DNA of 64,000 nucleotides, from NCBI GenBank assembly GCA_006739055.1, contig AP019702.1, positions 1,302,501 through 1,366,500 on the forward strand. Direction: 5' to 3'. Every line of letters starts with the position of its first letter. Positions within the stretch are counted from its first letter, which is position 1. The position numbers and the translations under genes were made by a program. The notes under the pieces were generated by a model. It searched no databases. It had not been told where the DNA came from and was given only the letters and a program-made list of their open reading frames with translations. Positions 41,223 to 49,657 of this stretch are shown piece by piece. Source of the DNA: Allostella vacuolata. GTDB taxonomy: Bacteria > Pseudomonadota > Alphaproteobacteria > ATCC43930 > Allostellaceae.

Positions 41223-42869
41223 TCAGGCGGTGGCGAGCCGGCTCGGCCGCAATTCGCCCGCATCCTCCAGGATCGGGTAGGCGACGGCGATCAGGTGGGA
41301 GTGGATGCGCTTCAGGTCGCGCAGCACGTCCAGGTGCAGGGAGCTGGTCTCGATGCTTTCGACGCGGCCGCTCTGCAACCGCTCCAGGTGGCGCTCGGCC
41401 GCCTTGCGCTCGGAATCCCGGAACATGGTCTTCTCCGAGATCAGGCGCCGGGCGATCGAGACGTCGCCGCCGACGAAGGCGGCAAGCGACAGCTTCAGCG
41501 TTTGCAGGACGCGCGCGTGCAGGTCGGCGATCTCCGCCAGCCCCTCGGGCGAGAAGGCGAGGTGGTTCTTGATCTTCTTCTGGGCCAGCTCCATCAGGTT
41601 CTTGTCGATGATGTCGCCGACATGCTCGAGGTTGGTGGAGAAGACGATGATCTCCATCACCCGCTTGCCGTCCTGCGGGCCCATCACCTCGCGGCTGATC
41701 TGGGTCAGGTAGCGCTTGATCGCCTCGTGCAGCCCGTCGATCACGTCGTCGCGGCGGCTGATGTCGCTGACCAGCTTGCGGTCGTCGATGCGGAACACCG
41801 TCATCGAGTCGCGCAGCATGCCCTCCAGCGCGTCGCCCATGCGCAGCGCCTCGCGCTGGGCGGCGGCGATGGCGACGGGCGGGCTCTCCAGCGCGTTCTG
41901 GTCGAGGTGGCGGGGCAGCGACGGGTCGACCGGCACGTCCGGGGTCGGCAGCAGCCGCTCGATCAGGCGGGCGACCGGAGTCAGGATCGGCAGGAAGACG
42001 ATCGCGATCACCAGGTTGAAGGCGAGGTGGAAGGCGACCACCTGGCGGCCGATCTCAGCACTCGCCATCGGCGCCAGCGCCGCGGCGAACGGCAGCAGCG
42101 GCAGCACCAGGGCGACGCCGATCCAGCGGAAGGCGGCGTTGCCGCGGGCGACCCGGCGGGCCCCGATCTCGCCCCGCCAGGTGGCGACGAGGGCCGGGAT
42201 CGCCGCCCCGGCATTGACCCCAAGTACGATCGCCAGGGCGAGCGGCAGCGGGATCAGGCCGCTGCTCGCCAGCGACATCACCAGCAGGATGGTGGCGAGG
42301 CTGGAATGGGCGAGCCAGGTCAGCAGCGCGCCGAAGAACACGGCCAGCACCGGCTCCTGGCCGAGGCCGGCCAGGATCGCCTTCAGCGTCGCGGAATCGC
42401 GGATCGGGTCGGAGGCGTGGACGATCAGCTGCAGGGCCAGCAGCATCAGGCCGAGGCCGACCGCCGCCCGGCCGAGGTCGCGGCGCAGGGAGCTGGCCGC
42501 CGTCTGGAAGCCGAAGACGCCGAGCAGCACCAGCAGCGGCGACAGCCAGGTGACGTCGACGGACAGGATCTGGGCGACGAGCGCGGTGCCGACGTCGGCC
42601 CCCAGCATCACCGCCAGCGCCGGCGCCGTCGCCACCAGCCCGCGTTCGGCGAAGGAGGCGACCATCAGCGCGGTGGCGGTGCTGCTCTGCAGGAGCGCGG
42701 TGACGCCGAGCCCGGAGGCGAAGGCGCGCGGCCGGCTGCTCATCGCCCGGCCGAGGGTGCGGCGCAGGTCGGCGCCGAAGGCGCGCATGATGCCGGTGCG
42801 GACCATGCGCAGGCCCCACAGCAGCAGGGCGACGCCGCCGAGGAGGTGGATGATTACGGTGGTGGCCAA
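41223..42869 (-). CDS. Na/Pi cotransporter family protein with PhoU-like domain
   Basis: A 548-residue protein. The N-terminal two thirds carry two inverted Na/Pi repeats: LLGGVALLLWGLRMVRTG, VTALLQSSTATALMVAS, and the second QSS-like motif as WLAHSSLATILLVMSLAS. The C-terminal ~200 residues are PhoU-like helices (RREALRMGDALEGML-type, NLEHVGDIIDKNLMELAQKK). It imports phosphate with sodium. The start is a TTG at 42869, aligned with the family's usual N-terminus and preceded by AGGGACA. It is downstream of the phosphonate-transporter genes on the same strand, with a candidate Pho box between them. Confidence 0.85.
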   Translation of the reverse strand: MATTVIIHLLGGVALLLWGLRMVRTGIMRAFGADLRRTLGRAMSSRPRAFASGLGVTALLQSSTATALMVASFAERGLVATAPALAVMLGADVGTALVAQILSVDVTWLSPLLVLLGVFGFQTAASSLRRDLGRAAVGLGLMLLALQLIVHASDPIRDSATLKAILAGLGQEPVLAVFFGALLTWLAHSSLATILLVMSLASSGLIPLPLALAIVLGVNAGAAIPALVATWRGEIGARRVARGNAAFRWIGVALVLPLLPFAAALAPMASAEIGRQVVAFHLAFNLVIAIVFLPILTPVARLIERLLPTPDVPVDPSLPRHLDQNALESPPVAIAAAQREALRMGDALEGMLRDSMTVFRIDDRKLVSDISRRDDVIDGLHEAIKRYLTQISREVMGPQDGKRVMEIIVFSTNLEHVGDIIDKNLMELAQKKIKNHLAFSPEGLAEIADLHARVLQTLKLSLAAFVGGDVSIARRLISEKTMFRDSERKAAERHLERLQSGRVESIETSSLHLDVLRDLKRIHSHLIAVAYPILEDAGELRPSRLATA

Positions 42870-42912
42870 TTCGGCGCTGTCCCTGCCCCTTGGACGAGGT
42901 TCCGATCGCGCC

Positions 42913-42930
42913 CCGTCATAAATTCGTAAC
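42913..42930 (+). promoter_or_regulatory. Candidate Pho box upstream of the Na/Pi symporter
   Basis: CCGTCAT-AAAT-TCGTAAC resembles the PhoB consensus of two CTGTCAT-type 7-mers four bases apart. It lies 44 bp before the symporter start. The repeat points opposite to transcription, which weakens the call. Confidence 0.35.
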
Positions 42931-43034
42931 AAATCCCAATCTCGGCCAAACCACCGGGATTGCAAGGGAAATTGCGGGCGCAGGGGCAAGTTCCCGGCGC
43001 CGGCCGGTGCCGGCGGCGGGGCGGGTGCCGGGGC

Positions 43035-43850
43035 TCAGATGATGGCGTGGCGGATGCGCGCGGACAGCCACTCGCTGGCGAGCACGGCGACCAGGATGAC
43101 CAGGAAGATCACCGACGCCTCGCGCCAGGCGAGCTGGCTGATGGAGGCTTCGAGCTGCAGGCCGATGCCGCCCGCGCCGACCAGGCCGAGCACGGTCGAT
43201 TCGCGGATGTTGATGTCCCAGCGGAAGACCGAGATGCCGGCGAAGGCCGGCATCACCTGCGGGACCATGGCATAGCCGATGACCTGGGGGCGGCTTGCCC
43301 CGGTCGCCTGGATCGCCTCCACGGCGCTGTCGTCGATCTCTTCCAGGGCCTCGTAGAGCAGCTTGCCGATGAACCCGACCGAACGGAAGGCGATTGCGAG
43401 AATCCCGGCCAGGACGCCCGGTCCGATGATCGAGACCAGCAGCAGGGCCCAGATCAGCGAGTTGATCGAGCGCGACGCGACGATGACGAAGAGCGCCACC
43501 GGCCGCACCAGCAGCCGGCTCGGCGTGGTGTTGCGGGCCGCCAGGAAGGCCAGCGGCACGCCGAAGACGATGGCGATCAGGGTGCCGAGGGTGGCGATGT
43601 TGAGCGTGTCCCACAGGGGCTGCCACAGCCGGTCCATGTAGGACCACCGCGGCGGCACCATGCGGCCCAGCAGGTCGGCCGCCTGGACGTGGGCGTCCTC
43701 GACGAACATCCACATCGTCCGCTCGCTGATCACGTTCCACGACAGGACGACGACCAGGGTGGCGGCGAGCCAGCCGAGCCAGATGGCGAACTGCGTGCCG
43801 CGCGCGCGGCGCTGCCAGACCTTGGTTCCGGCGACGGTGGCGACAGGCAT
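43035..43850 (-). CDS. phnE: Phosphonate/phosphite ABC transporter permease (second PhnE)
   Basis: A 271-residue inner-membrane permease with the EAA-type loop VEAIQATGASRPQVIGYAMV and the PhnE ending RDINIRESTVLGLVGAGGIG-like (here WDINIRESTVLGLVGAGGIG). The ATG at 43850 overlaps the stop of the first permease. It forms a heterodimeric channel with the preceding phnE. Confidence 0.87.
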   Translation of the reverse strand: MPVATVAGTKVWQRRARGTQFAIWLGWLAATLVVVLSWNVISERTMWMFVEDAHVQAADLLGRMVPPRWSYMDRLWQPLWDTLNIATLGTLIAIVFGVPLAFLAARNTTPSRLLVRPVALFVIVASRSINSLIWALLLVSIIGPGVLAGILAIAFRSVGFIGKLLYEALEEIDDSAVEAIQATGASRPQVIGYAMVPQVMPAFAGISVFRWDINIRESTVLGLVGAGGIGLQLEASISQLAWREASVIFLVILVAVLASEWLSARIRHAII

Positions 43851-44671
43851 CACTGCACCCAGCGGCGGATGGCGGAGGAACTGTACTCGGCCGCCATCAC
43901 CACCAGGATGATGACCAGCAGGATGGCGGCCGCGACGTCGTACTCGTAGCGGTCGAAGGCGGTGTTGAGGGTGGCGCCGATGCCGCCCGCGCCGACGATG
44001 CCGATCACCGCCGATTCGCGGAAATTGATGTCGAGGCGGTAGAGCGACAGCCCGATCAGCCGCGGCATGACCTGGGGCTGGACCCCGTAGTTGAGCAGCT
44101 GCAGCCAGGAGCCGCCGGTCGCCCGGATCGCCTCCATCTGGCCGCGGTCGATGTCCTCGATGTCCTCGGCCAGCAGCTTCGACAGGAAGCCGATGGTGGA
44201 GAAGGTCAGGGTCAGCACCCCGGCGAACGGACCGAAGCCGAACATCGCCACGAACAGGATGGCGATGATGATCTCCTGGAAGGTGCGCGACAGCGCGATC
44301 AGCCCGCGGCAGACGTAATAGACCGGCCGCGGCGCCAGGTTGCGGGCCGCACCCAGCGCCACCGGCACCGAGACGAGGATCCCCAGGACGGTCGCCACCA
44401 CCGTCATCACGACGCTCTCGGCGAACCCGTCCACCAGCTCGTCGAGGCGGCCGGTGAAGTTGGGGTTGAGGAAGCCGGCGACGAAGCGGCCGCCGCGCTC
44501 CAGCCCCTCCGACAGGCGGGCCCAGTTCACCGGGATGCCGTTCAGCGCGAGGTAGAGGTATGCGGCCCCCGCCAGCAGGATGCCCCAGCGCAGGAGCGGG
44601 TTGGCGATCAGGGGCGGCGGGCGCCAGCGCCGCGCGCGCTCCATGGCGGCGGGCGTGCTCACGGTGCTCAT
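43850..44671 (-). CDS. phnE: Phosphonate/phosphite ABC transporter permease (first PhnE)
   Basis: A 273-residue permease, paralogue of the next gene. MEAIRATGGSWLQLLNYGVQ is the coupling loop and NFRESAVIGIVGAGGIGATL the conserved end. Five to six membrane helices. It lies four bases downstream of phnC, indicating tight co-transcription. Confidence 0.87.
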   Translation of the reverse strand: MSTVSTPAAMERARRWRPPPLIANPLLRWGILLAGAAYLYLALNGIPVNWARLSEGLERGGRFVAGFLNPNFTGRLDELVDGFAESVVMTVVATVLGILVSVPVALGAARNLAPRPVYYVCRGLIALSRTFQEIIIAILFVAMFGFGPFAGVLTLTFSTIGFLSKLLAEDIEDIDRGQMEAIRATGGSWLQLLNYGVQPQVMPRLIGLSLYRLDINFRESAVIGIVGAGGIGATLNTAFDRYEYDVAAAILLVIILVVMAAEYSSSAIRRWVQ

Positions 44672-44675
44672 GGCG

Positions 44676-45527
44676 TCAGGTCAGCCCGGCCAGGCGCTCG
44701 CGGTCGATCGGCACCGCGGGCTCGTGCGGCGGGATCGCCGGGGCATCCTCGTCGCCGTCCTCGTCGGCCGGGCGGATGGTCTGGGACCAGTCCTCCTCGC
44801 CGTAGATGGTGGTCAGCACGTCGGCGGTCAGCCCGTCGGCCGGGCCGTCATAGACGATCTCGCCCAGCTTCAGCCCGACGATGCGCTCGGCGAACATCTG
44901 CGCCAGCGCCACGTCGTGGATGTTGATGATCGCGGCCAGGCCGCGCTCCCGGCACAGCTCGCGCAGCAGGCGCATGATCTGGCGCGACGTCTTCGGGTCG
45001 AGGCTGGCGGTCGGCTCGTCGACCAGCAGCAGACTCGGGTTCTGCAGCAGGGCGCGGGCGATGCCGACGCGCTGGCGCTGGCCGCCCGACAGGGCGTCGG
45101 CGCGCTTGTCCTCGAAGCCGGCGAGGCCGACCCGCTCCAGCAGGGAGAAGGCGGCGGCGACGTCGGCCGCCGGAAAGCGCCGCAGCCAGCTGCGCCAGAA
45201 ACCGACATAGCCGAGCCGGCCGGACAGCACGTTCTCCATCACGGTCAGGCGTTCGATCAGGGCGAACTCCTGGAAGATCATGCCCATGCGGCGGCGCGCC
45301 CGGCGCAGGCCGCGGCGCGACAGGCGGGTGAGATCCTGCCCGTCGAGCGAAACCCGGCCGGCGGTCGGTTCCACCAGCCGGTTGACGCAGCGGATGAGCG
45401 TGCTCTTGCCGGCGCCGGACGGGCCGATCAGGGCCATGATCTGGCCCTTCGGCACCGTCAGCGACACCCCTTTGAGCGCGCGGTCCCCGGTCGGGTACTG
45501 CTTCGCCAGCCCGTCGATCACCAGCAC
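44676..45527 (-). CDS. phnC: Phosphonate/phosphite ABC transporter ATP-binding protein
   Basis: A 283-residue ATPase. Walker [10 protein letters not shown], signature [15 protein letters not shown], Walker [13 protein letters not shown], and the PhnC-type insert [19 protein letters not shown] ~35-residue acidic C-terminal tail ([17 protein letters not shown]) is longer than usual. The start is a GTG at 45527, 40 bp after phnD. Confidence 0.9.
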   Translation of the reverse strand: MLVIDGLAKQYPTGDRALKGVSLTVPKGQIMALIGPSGAGKSTLIRCVNRLVEPTAGRVSLDGQDLTRLSRRGLRRARRRMGMIFQEFALIERLTVMENVLSGRLGYVGFWRSWLRRFPAADVAAAFSLLERVGLAGFEDKRADALSGGQRQRVGIARALLQNPSLLLVDEPTASLDPKTSRQIMRLLRELCRERGLAAIINIHDVALAQMFAERIVGLKLGEIVYDGPADGLTADVLTTIYGEEDWSQTIRPADEDGDEDAPAIPPHEPAVPIDRERLAGLT

Positions 45528-45567
45528 CGCGCGCGCTCCCCCCGTCCGTGGCCGGACCGATGCCGGT

Positions 45568-46557
45568 TCAGCCCTTGCACTCGTACTTGACCCCGGTCAG
45601 GTCGTCGAACTTGCGGATCACCGCCCAGTCCTTCTTGTAGGTGATCGGCAGGAACTTCTCCTGCGGCGGCTGGCTCTTCTGGAACTCCTTCAGCAGCTCG
45701 CTGCCCTCCCACGGGAAGCTGAAGAAGGCTTCCTTGACCTTGGCGGCCAGCTCCGGCTTCAGGTTGTAGACATGGCCGTAGCCGGTGGTCGGGAAGGTCT
45801 CCGACTTGAAGATGACGCGCAGCTTGGCCCCGTCGACCGCCTTGCGGGCGATCATGCGGGTCTTGACCGAGTTGGCGATGGCGGCCGCGTCATAGTCCTT
45901 GTTGGCGACGCCCAGGATCGAGTTGTCGTGCTTGCCGGAAAAGGCGGTCTTGAAGTCCTTGTCCGCCTCCAGCCCGAAATCGCTCTTGAGCAGGGCCGAC
46001 GGCGCCTTGAAGCCGGAATTGGAGGTGGGCGAGGTGAAGGCCAGCGTCTTGCCCTTGAGGTCCTTGACCTCCTTGATCGGGCCGTCGGCCTGGACGATCA
46101 GTTCCATCTCGTAGCCGACCTCGTCCTTCTTCGACGCCATCACCGCGAAGGGGGCAAAGCCGGCGCAGTTGACGGCAACCGGGTTGGAGCCCGTGTTGAA
46201 ACCCGCGATGTGCAGGCGCCCGGCCCGCATGGCCTCGATCTGGGCGGCGTTGGACTGGACCGGGAAGAACTGGATGCGCTTGCCGGTCACCTTGGCGAGG
46301 TGGGCCAGGAACCCGTCCCACACCTTGCGATAGACCTCGGGGTCCTCGACCGGGGTATAGGCGAAGATCAGCGTTGGCGGGTCGAGCAGGCGGCGCGCGT
46401 CGGTCGGGGCATCGGCGACCATGTCGCCGTCGCGGTCGCAATAGCGGGAATCGAGCTGGCCGCGCGGGCAGTCCTCGGCCTGCTGGGCCAGGACCGGGGC
46501 GGCGGGCAGGACGAGCGCCGCGACCAGGGCGGCGGAGAAGCGGGTGCGGATGGTCAA
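45568..46557 (-). CDS. phnD: Phosphate/phosphite/phosphonate-binding periplasmic protein
   Basis: A 329-residue binding protein. Signal peptide [19 protein letters not shown], then [40 protein letters not shown] and [20 protein letters not shown], the PhnD pattern. The start is a TTG at 46557 six bases after AAGGGAGG, preferred over ATG 46578, which overlaps that site. An early cysteine pair ([11 protein letters not shown]) could form a disulphide. It is first in phnD-phnC-phnE-phnE; no C-P lyase genes are present, so the ligand may be phosphite, a phosphonate or phosphate itself. Confidence 0.88.
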   Translation of the reverse strand: MTIRTRFSAALVAALVLPAAPVLAQQAEDCPRGQLDSRYCDRDGDMVADAPTDARRLLDPPTLIFAYTPVEDPEVYRKVWDGFLAHLAKVTGKRIQFFPVQSNAAQIEAMRAGRLHIAGFNTGSNPVAVNCAGFAPFAVMASKKDEVGYEMELIVQADGPIKEVKDLKGKTLAFTSPTSNSGFKAPSALLKSDFGLEADKDFKTAFSGKHDNSILGVANKDYDAAAIANSVKTRMIARKAVDGAKLRVIFKSETFPTTGYGHVYNLKPELAAKVKEAFFSFPWEGSELLKEFQKSQPPQEKFLPITYKKDWAVIRKFDDLTGVKYECKG

Positions 46558-46630
46558 GCGATCCTCCCTTGGGGGCATGGGGTGGCTTCCAGGGGTGCCA
46601 CCTCTTGTCTGGCGGGAAGATTACATATCC

Positions 46631-46648
46631 GTGACCGATTGATGAACA
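46631..46648 (-). promoter_or_regulatory. Candidate Pho box upstream of phnD
   Basis: On the minus strand TGTTCAT-CAAT-CGGTCAC matches the PhoB direct repeat (CTGTCAT-N4-CTGTCAC) with two or three changes, in the same direction as phnD and 74 bp before its TTG. PhoB control of the phn operon is well precedented. Confidence 0.5.
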
Positions 46649-46706
46649 GTTTTGCCAGCAGGGATGCGGCTATGATCGCGGGCTCGGGCTACCGGGGGAG
46701 GCGGGC

Positions 46707-47204
46707 ATGCGCAGGTGGGTGATCGGGTTCCTGGTGGGCGGCGTGCTGGGCGCCGGGTTCGGCTTCGCGGCCGGGATATTCTTCTTCCCGTACCTGTTCC
46801 CGCCGCCGCCCGCCGCCCAGGAGCTGGCGGACCGCGCCGCCCATGCGGTGCTGGGCAGCGGCAGCTTCGTCCACGCCGACCCGTCGGACCCGATCCATTG
46901 GGGGCGCGGCTCCGTCTCCGTCCTGCGCGATCCGGCGGGGCGGCGGGTGGTGTTCCTGGAGAAGGATTTCGAGGTGGGGCCCGGCCCCGATTATCGCGTC
47001 TACCTGGTCGCCCATGCCGCCCCGCGGGCGAAGGACGACGTGCGCGCCGCCTTCATCGACCTGGGCGGCCTCGCCTCCTTCAAGGGCAGCCAGATCTACC
47101 CGATCCCGGACGATGTCGACCTCGCCGCCCAGGGATCGGTGGTGATCTGGTGCCGGGCCTTCGCGCAGCTCATCTCCCCCGCGACGATCGAGCGGAAGCC
47201 CTGA
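46707..47204 (+). CDS. DM13-domain membrane-anchored protein
   Basis: A 165-residue protein with one N-terminal membrane segment (WVIGFLVGGVLGAGFGFAAG) and a DM13 domain: GRGSVSVLRDPAGRRVVFLE, PDYRVYLVAHAAP, YPIPDDVDLAAQGSVVIWCR, FAQLISPATI. DM13 domains are proposed redox or electron-transfer modules with a conserved cysteine (here in WCRAF). Its 3' end, with stop, lies in a 21-bp near-tandem repeat (47199-47240). Confidence 0.75.
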   Translation: MRRWVIGFLVGGVLGAGFGFAAGIFFFPYLFPPPPAAQELADRAAHAVLGSGSFVHADPSDPIHWGRGSVSVLRDPAGRRVVFLEKDFEVGPGPDYRVYLVAHAAPRAKDDVRAAFIDLGGLASFKGSQIYPIPDDVDLAAQGSVVIWCRAFAQLISPATIERKP

Positions 47205-47270
47205 GGAAAGGCGAAGAGACCCTGAGGAAAGGCAAAAAGAATCGCGCAGGAAATGCCGGCGGGGGGCGTT

Positions 47271-47299
47271 GAACCTTTCGACGGGTGGACGAGCCCGTT
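47271..47299 (+). promoter_or_regulatory. Possible ECF-type promoter before the EF-hand gene
   Basis: GAACCTT (47271-47277) and CGTTG (47295-47299) are separated by 17 bp, the layout of many ECF sigma promoters (GGAACTT-N16/17-CGTC). An ECF sigma gene lies two genes away, so autoregulation of the cluster is plausible. Low sequence information; speculative. Confidence 0.35.
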
Positions 47300-47327
47300 G
47301 GTCCCCACCCCCCTGAAAGGACACACG

Positions 47328-47933
47328 ATGAAGCTGATTGTTTCCGCCGCCGCCCTCGCCATCGGCCTGGCCGCCGGCGCCGCCCATGCCGCCCCCGCCG
47401 CCGACGGCAAGCCCGCCCCGCGCCAGATCGGCATGATCAAGGCGATGGACACCGACGGCGACGGCAAGGTCTCCAAGGCCGAGTTCCTGGCCTTCCAGCC
47501 CAAGCGCCAGGCGGCTGCCGCCGCCGACGGCCAGATCACCCGCGAGGAGTTCATGAAGCGCGGCCCCATCGGGCACCGCGCCGGCGCCGGGCCCGGCCCG
47601 GAGCGCAAGGCCAGGATGGAGGAGCGCCGCGCCGAGATCTTCAAGACCATCGACAAGGACGGCAACGGCAGCATCAGCCGCGAGGAGTTCATGGACTTCC
47701 AGGGCGGCATGATGGTGCAGACCGCGGCCCAGCGCGAGACGATGGTCAAGCGCTTCGAGCATGGTCGCGAGGCGGCGTTCAAGCGGCTCGACACCAACAA
47801 TGACGGCGTGATCGATGCCGGCGAGCGTGCCGCCATGCGCGAGACCGCGTTCGCCCGGATGGACCGCAACGGCGACGGCTTCCTCACTGCCGACGAGGTC
47901 CCGGGCCGCCGCGGCCATCATCGGGCGCGCTGA
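47328..47933 (+). CDS. Exported four-EF-hand protein
   Basis: A 201-residue protein with signal peptide (LIVSAAALAIGLAAGAAHA). EF-hand loops: DTDGDGKVSKAEF, DKDGNGSISREEF, DTNNDGVIDAGE and DRNGDGFLTADE, all with the D-x-D/N-x-D-G pattern. A basic linker (ERKARMEERRAE) joins the pairs. It should bind calcium in the periplasm. The ATG at 47328 begins the signal peptide. It lies 38 bp upstream of an ECF sigma factor, and a possible ECF promoter precedes it. It is unrelated in detail to the EF-hand protein at 21928 but has the same architecture. Confidence 0.85.
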   Translation: MKLIVSAAALAIGLAAGAAHAAPAADGKPAPRQIGMIKAMDTDGDGKVSKAEFLAFQPKRQAAAAADGQITREEFMKRGPIGHRAGAGPGPERKARMEERRAEIFKTIDKDGNGSISREEFMDFQGGMMVQTAAQRETMVKRFEHGREAAFKRLDTNNDGVIDAGERAAMRETAFARMDRNGDGFLTADEVPGRRGHHRAR

Positions 47934-47971
47934 TGGCCGGCGCCGGCTGACCGGGCGTCCGGAGGCTTGCG

Positions 47972-48625
47972 ATGACCGCCCTGGCCGGAACCTTCCCGCC
48001 CGCCCTCGTGGCGGGCGGGTCGGCAAGACCGGCCCGGGCGGTCTATGCTCGGGCGATGCAGGCGGAGGCCGAATCCGACGAGGAGCTGATGGCGCGCACC
48101 GGGCGGGGCGACCGCCTGGCCTATGCGCGCCTGCTCGAACGGCACCTGGCGCGGGTCCACGCCGTCGCCCGGCGCTTCCTGGCCGACCCGGCGGAAGCGG
48201 AGGACGTGGCGCAGGAGGTCTTCCTGCGGGTCTGGACCCAGGCGGCGAACTGGCGGCCGGAAGGGGCGAAGCTGACCACCTGGCTCTATCGCATCGCCAT
48301 GAACCTGTGCATCGACCGCCGGCGCAAGGTGGCGCCCCTGCCGCTGGAGGCGGCGGGCGAGCCCGAGGACGACCGACCCAGCGCCTTCACGCTGCGCCAT
48401 CGCGACGAGATGCAGGCGCACCTGGCCGCGGCGCTGGCCGGGCTGCCCGAGAACCAGCGGGCCGCCGTGGTGCTGAGCTATTTCGAGGGATTGGGCAATG
48501 TCGAGACGGCATCCGTGCTGAACACGACCGTGGGGGCGGTCGAATCGCTGCTGGTGCGCGCCAGGAGAACCCTGAAGGACCGGCTCGGCCCGGTCCTCGC
48601 CGGCGCGCTGGAGGATGGAGCATGA
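47972..48625 (+). CDS. ECF RNA polymerase sigma factor
   Basis: A 217-residue sigma-70 group 4 factor. Region 2: DPAEAEDVAQEVFLRVWTQA, with LTTWLYRIAMNLCIDRRRK. Region 4: GLPENQRAAVVLSYFEGLGN and TVGAVESLLVRARRTLKD. GGAGG precedes the ATG at 47972 by seven bases; ATG 48056 would give the more usual ~189-residue size. Its stop overlaps the next gene (ATGA), which encodes a membrane-anchored candidate anti-sigma factor. It probably drives an envelope or metal-stress regulon including its own cluster. Confidence 0.9.
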   Translation: MTALAGTFPPALVAGGSARPARAVYARAMQAEAESDEELMARTGRGDRLAYARLLERHLARVHAVARRFLADPAEAEDVAQEVFLRVWTQAANWRPEGAKLTTWLYRIAMNLCIDRRRKVAPLPLEAAGEPEDDRPSAFTLRHRDEMQAHLAAALAGLPENQRAAVVLSYFEGLGNVETASVLNTTVGAVESLLVRARRTLKDRLGPVLAGALEDGA

Positions 48626-49029
48626 CCGAGGAACGCGGTTCGATGGAGGCCGGGCCGCCGCGGCACCGGCCGTTCGACGATGCCGGCGAGGCCCGGCTGG
48701 ACCGGGCGCTCGACCGGCTGCTGGCGGCGGCACCCGAGCCGGAGCTGCCGGCCGACCTGGCGCGGCGCATCCTGGCGGCCTCGGCGCGGATCCCGCAGGT
48801 GCCGGCGACGGGCGGCGGGCCTCTGCCGTCGACCGTGCCGATGCGGCCCCGCGCCGCGGCCCGGCCGCGGGTCTGGTTCGAGCGGCCGCGGGCCGTCGCC
48901 GCGGCCTTCGCCGTGGTGGCGATGGCCGGCTTCGCCGCCGGCTGGGTCGAGCCGCTGGTGGTGGGCGACGCCCAGGCCCTGGACATCGCGCCGCTCGTGT
49001 TCGGCAGCGAGCTGGAGATCGACCTGTGA
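48622..49029 (+). CDS. Candidate membrane-anchored anti-sigma factor
   Basis: A 135-residue protein without recognised domain. The N-terminal ~85 residues are charged and helical (DEARLDRALDRLLAAA-like, LPADLARRILAASARIP), then one membrane segment (AVAAAFAVVAMAGFAAGW) and a ~25-residue periplasmic tail. That topology, and 4-bp overlaps with the sigma factor before it and the periplasmic sensor after it, match CnrY-type anti-sigma factors. No zinc-binding HxxxCxxC is present. Function is inferred from position. Confidence 0.6.
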   Translation: MTEERGSMEAGPPRHRPFDDAGEARLDRALDRLLAAAPEPELPADLARRILAASARIPQVPATGGGPLPSTVPMRPRAAARPRVWFERPRAVAAAFAVVAMAGFAAGWVEPLVVGDAQALDIAPLVFGSELEIDL

Positions 49030-49568
49030 GCGATCCCGGCGTTCCTGCGGCGCGGGCGGCTGTCCCCGGGGCCGGCGGCTGGCGCCGCTGGCTGGTGCCG
49101 GGCTGCCTGCTGGCATCGCTGGCCTTCAACGTCTTCCTCGGCAGCGCGCTGCTCGGCCGCTACACCCACGACCAGGCGCGCGGCGACCCGGGCGGCGTCT
49201 TCCCCGGCTTCCGCAGCTTCGCCGAGAGCCTGCCGCCGCCCTCGCGCGAGGCGGTGCGCGACAGCTTCCGCGCGCGGCGCGGCGAGCTCGGCCGCGAGCG
49301 GCGCGAGCTGCGCCAAGCGCGCCAGCAGGTCATGCAGGCCTTGTCGGCCGACCCCTACGATGCCGGTGCTGCCCGGCGCGCCTTCGACACGCTGCGCCGC
49401 GCCGACGACGGGCTGGCCCGGGTTGCCCAGGAGGCCATCGTCGAGGCCGCCGGCAAGCTGTCCGCCGAACAGCGCCGCGAACTGGGCGAACACCGCCGCC
49501 CCCGCACGCCCCGTCCGCCGCCGGGCGACGCCCCGCCGCCCGGGCCGCCGCCGGGCGGGCGGATCTAG
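49026..49568 (+). CDS. Periplasmic heavy-metal-sensor-like protein (CnrX/ZraP type)
   Basis: A 180-residue protein anchored by one N-terminal membrane helix (WLVPGCLLASLAFNVFLGSA) with a helical periplasmic domain: SFAESLPPPSREAVRDSFRA, ELGRERRELRQARQQVMQAL, ARRAFDTLRRADDGLARVAQ, as in Metal_resist/CnrX proteins. The C-terminal tail is proline-rich (PRTPRPPPGDAPPPG). The start is GTG 49026 overlapping the previous stop. In cnrYXH-type systems such a protein binds metal and controls release of the sigma factor. Confidence 0.75.
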   Translation: MSDPGVPAARAAVPGAGGWRRWLVPGCLLASLAFNVFLGSALLGRYTHDQARGDPGGVFPGFRSFAESLPPPSREAVRDSFRARRGELGRERRELRQARQQVMQALSADPYDAGAARRAFDTLRRADDGLARVAQEAIVEAAGKLSAEQRRELGEHRRPRTPRPPPGDAPPPGPPPGGRI

Positions 49569-49657
49569 ATCTCTGCGGACGCGCTGGACAACGCCGTCAT
49601 AGGGCGGTGTTCGCGCGTCTGTCCCCCATTGGCTCTCTGCGATGGAGACTGCCCCCG

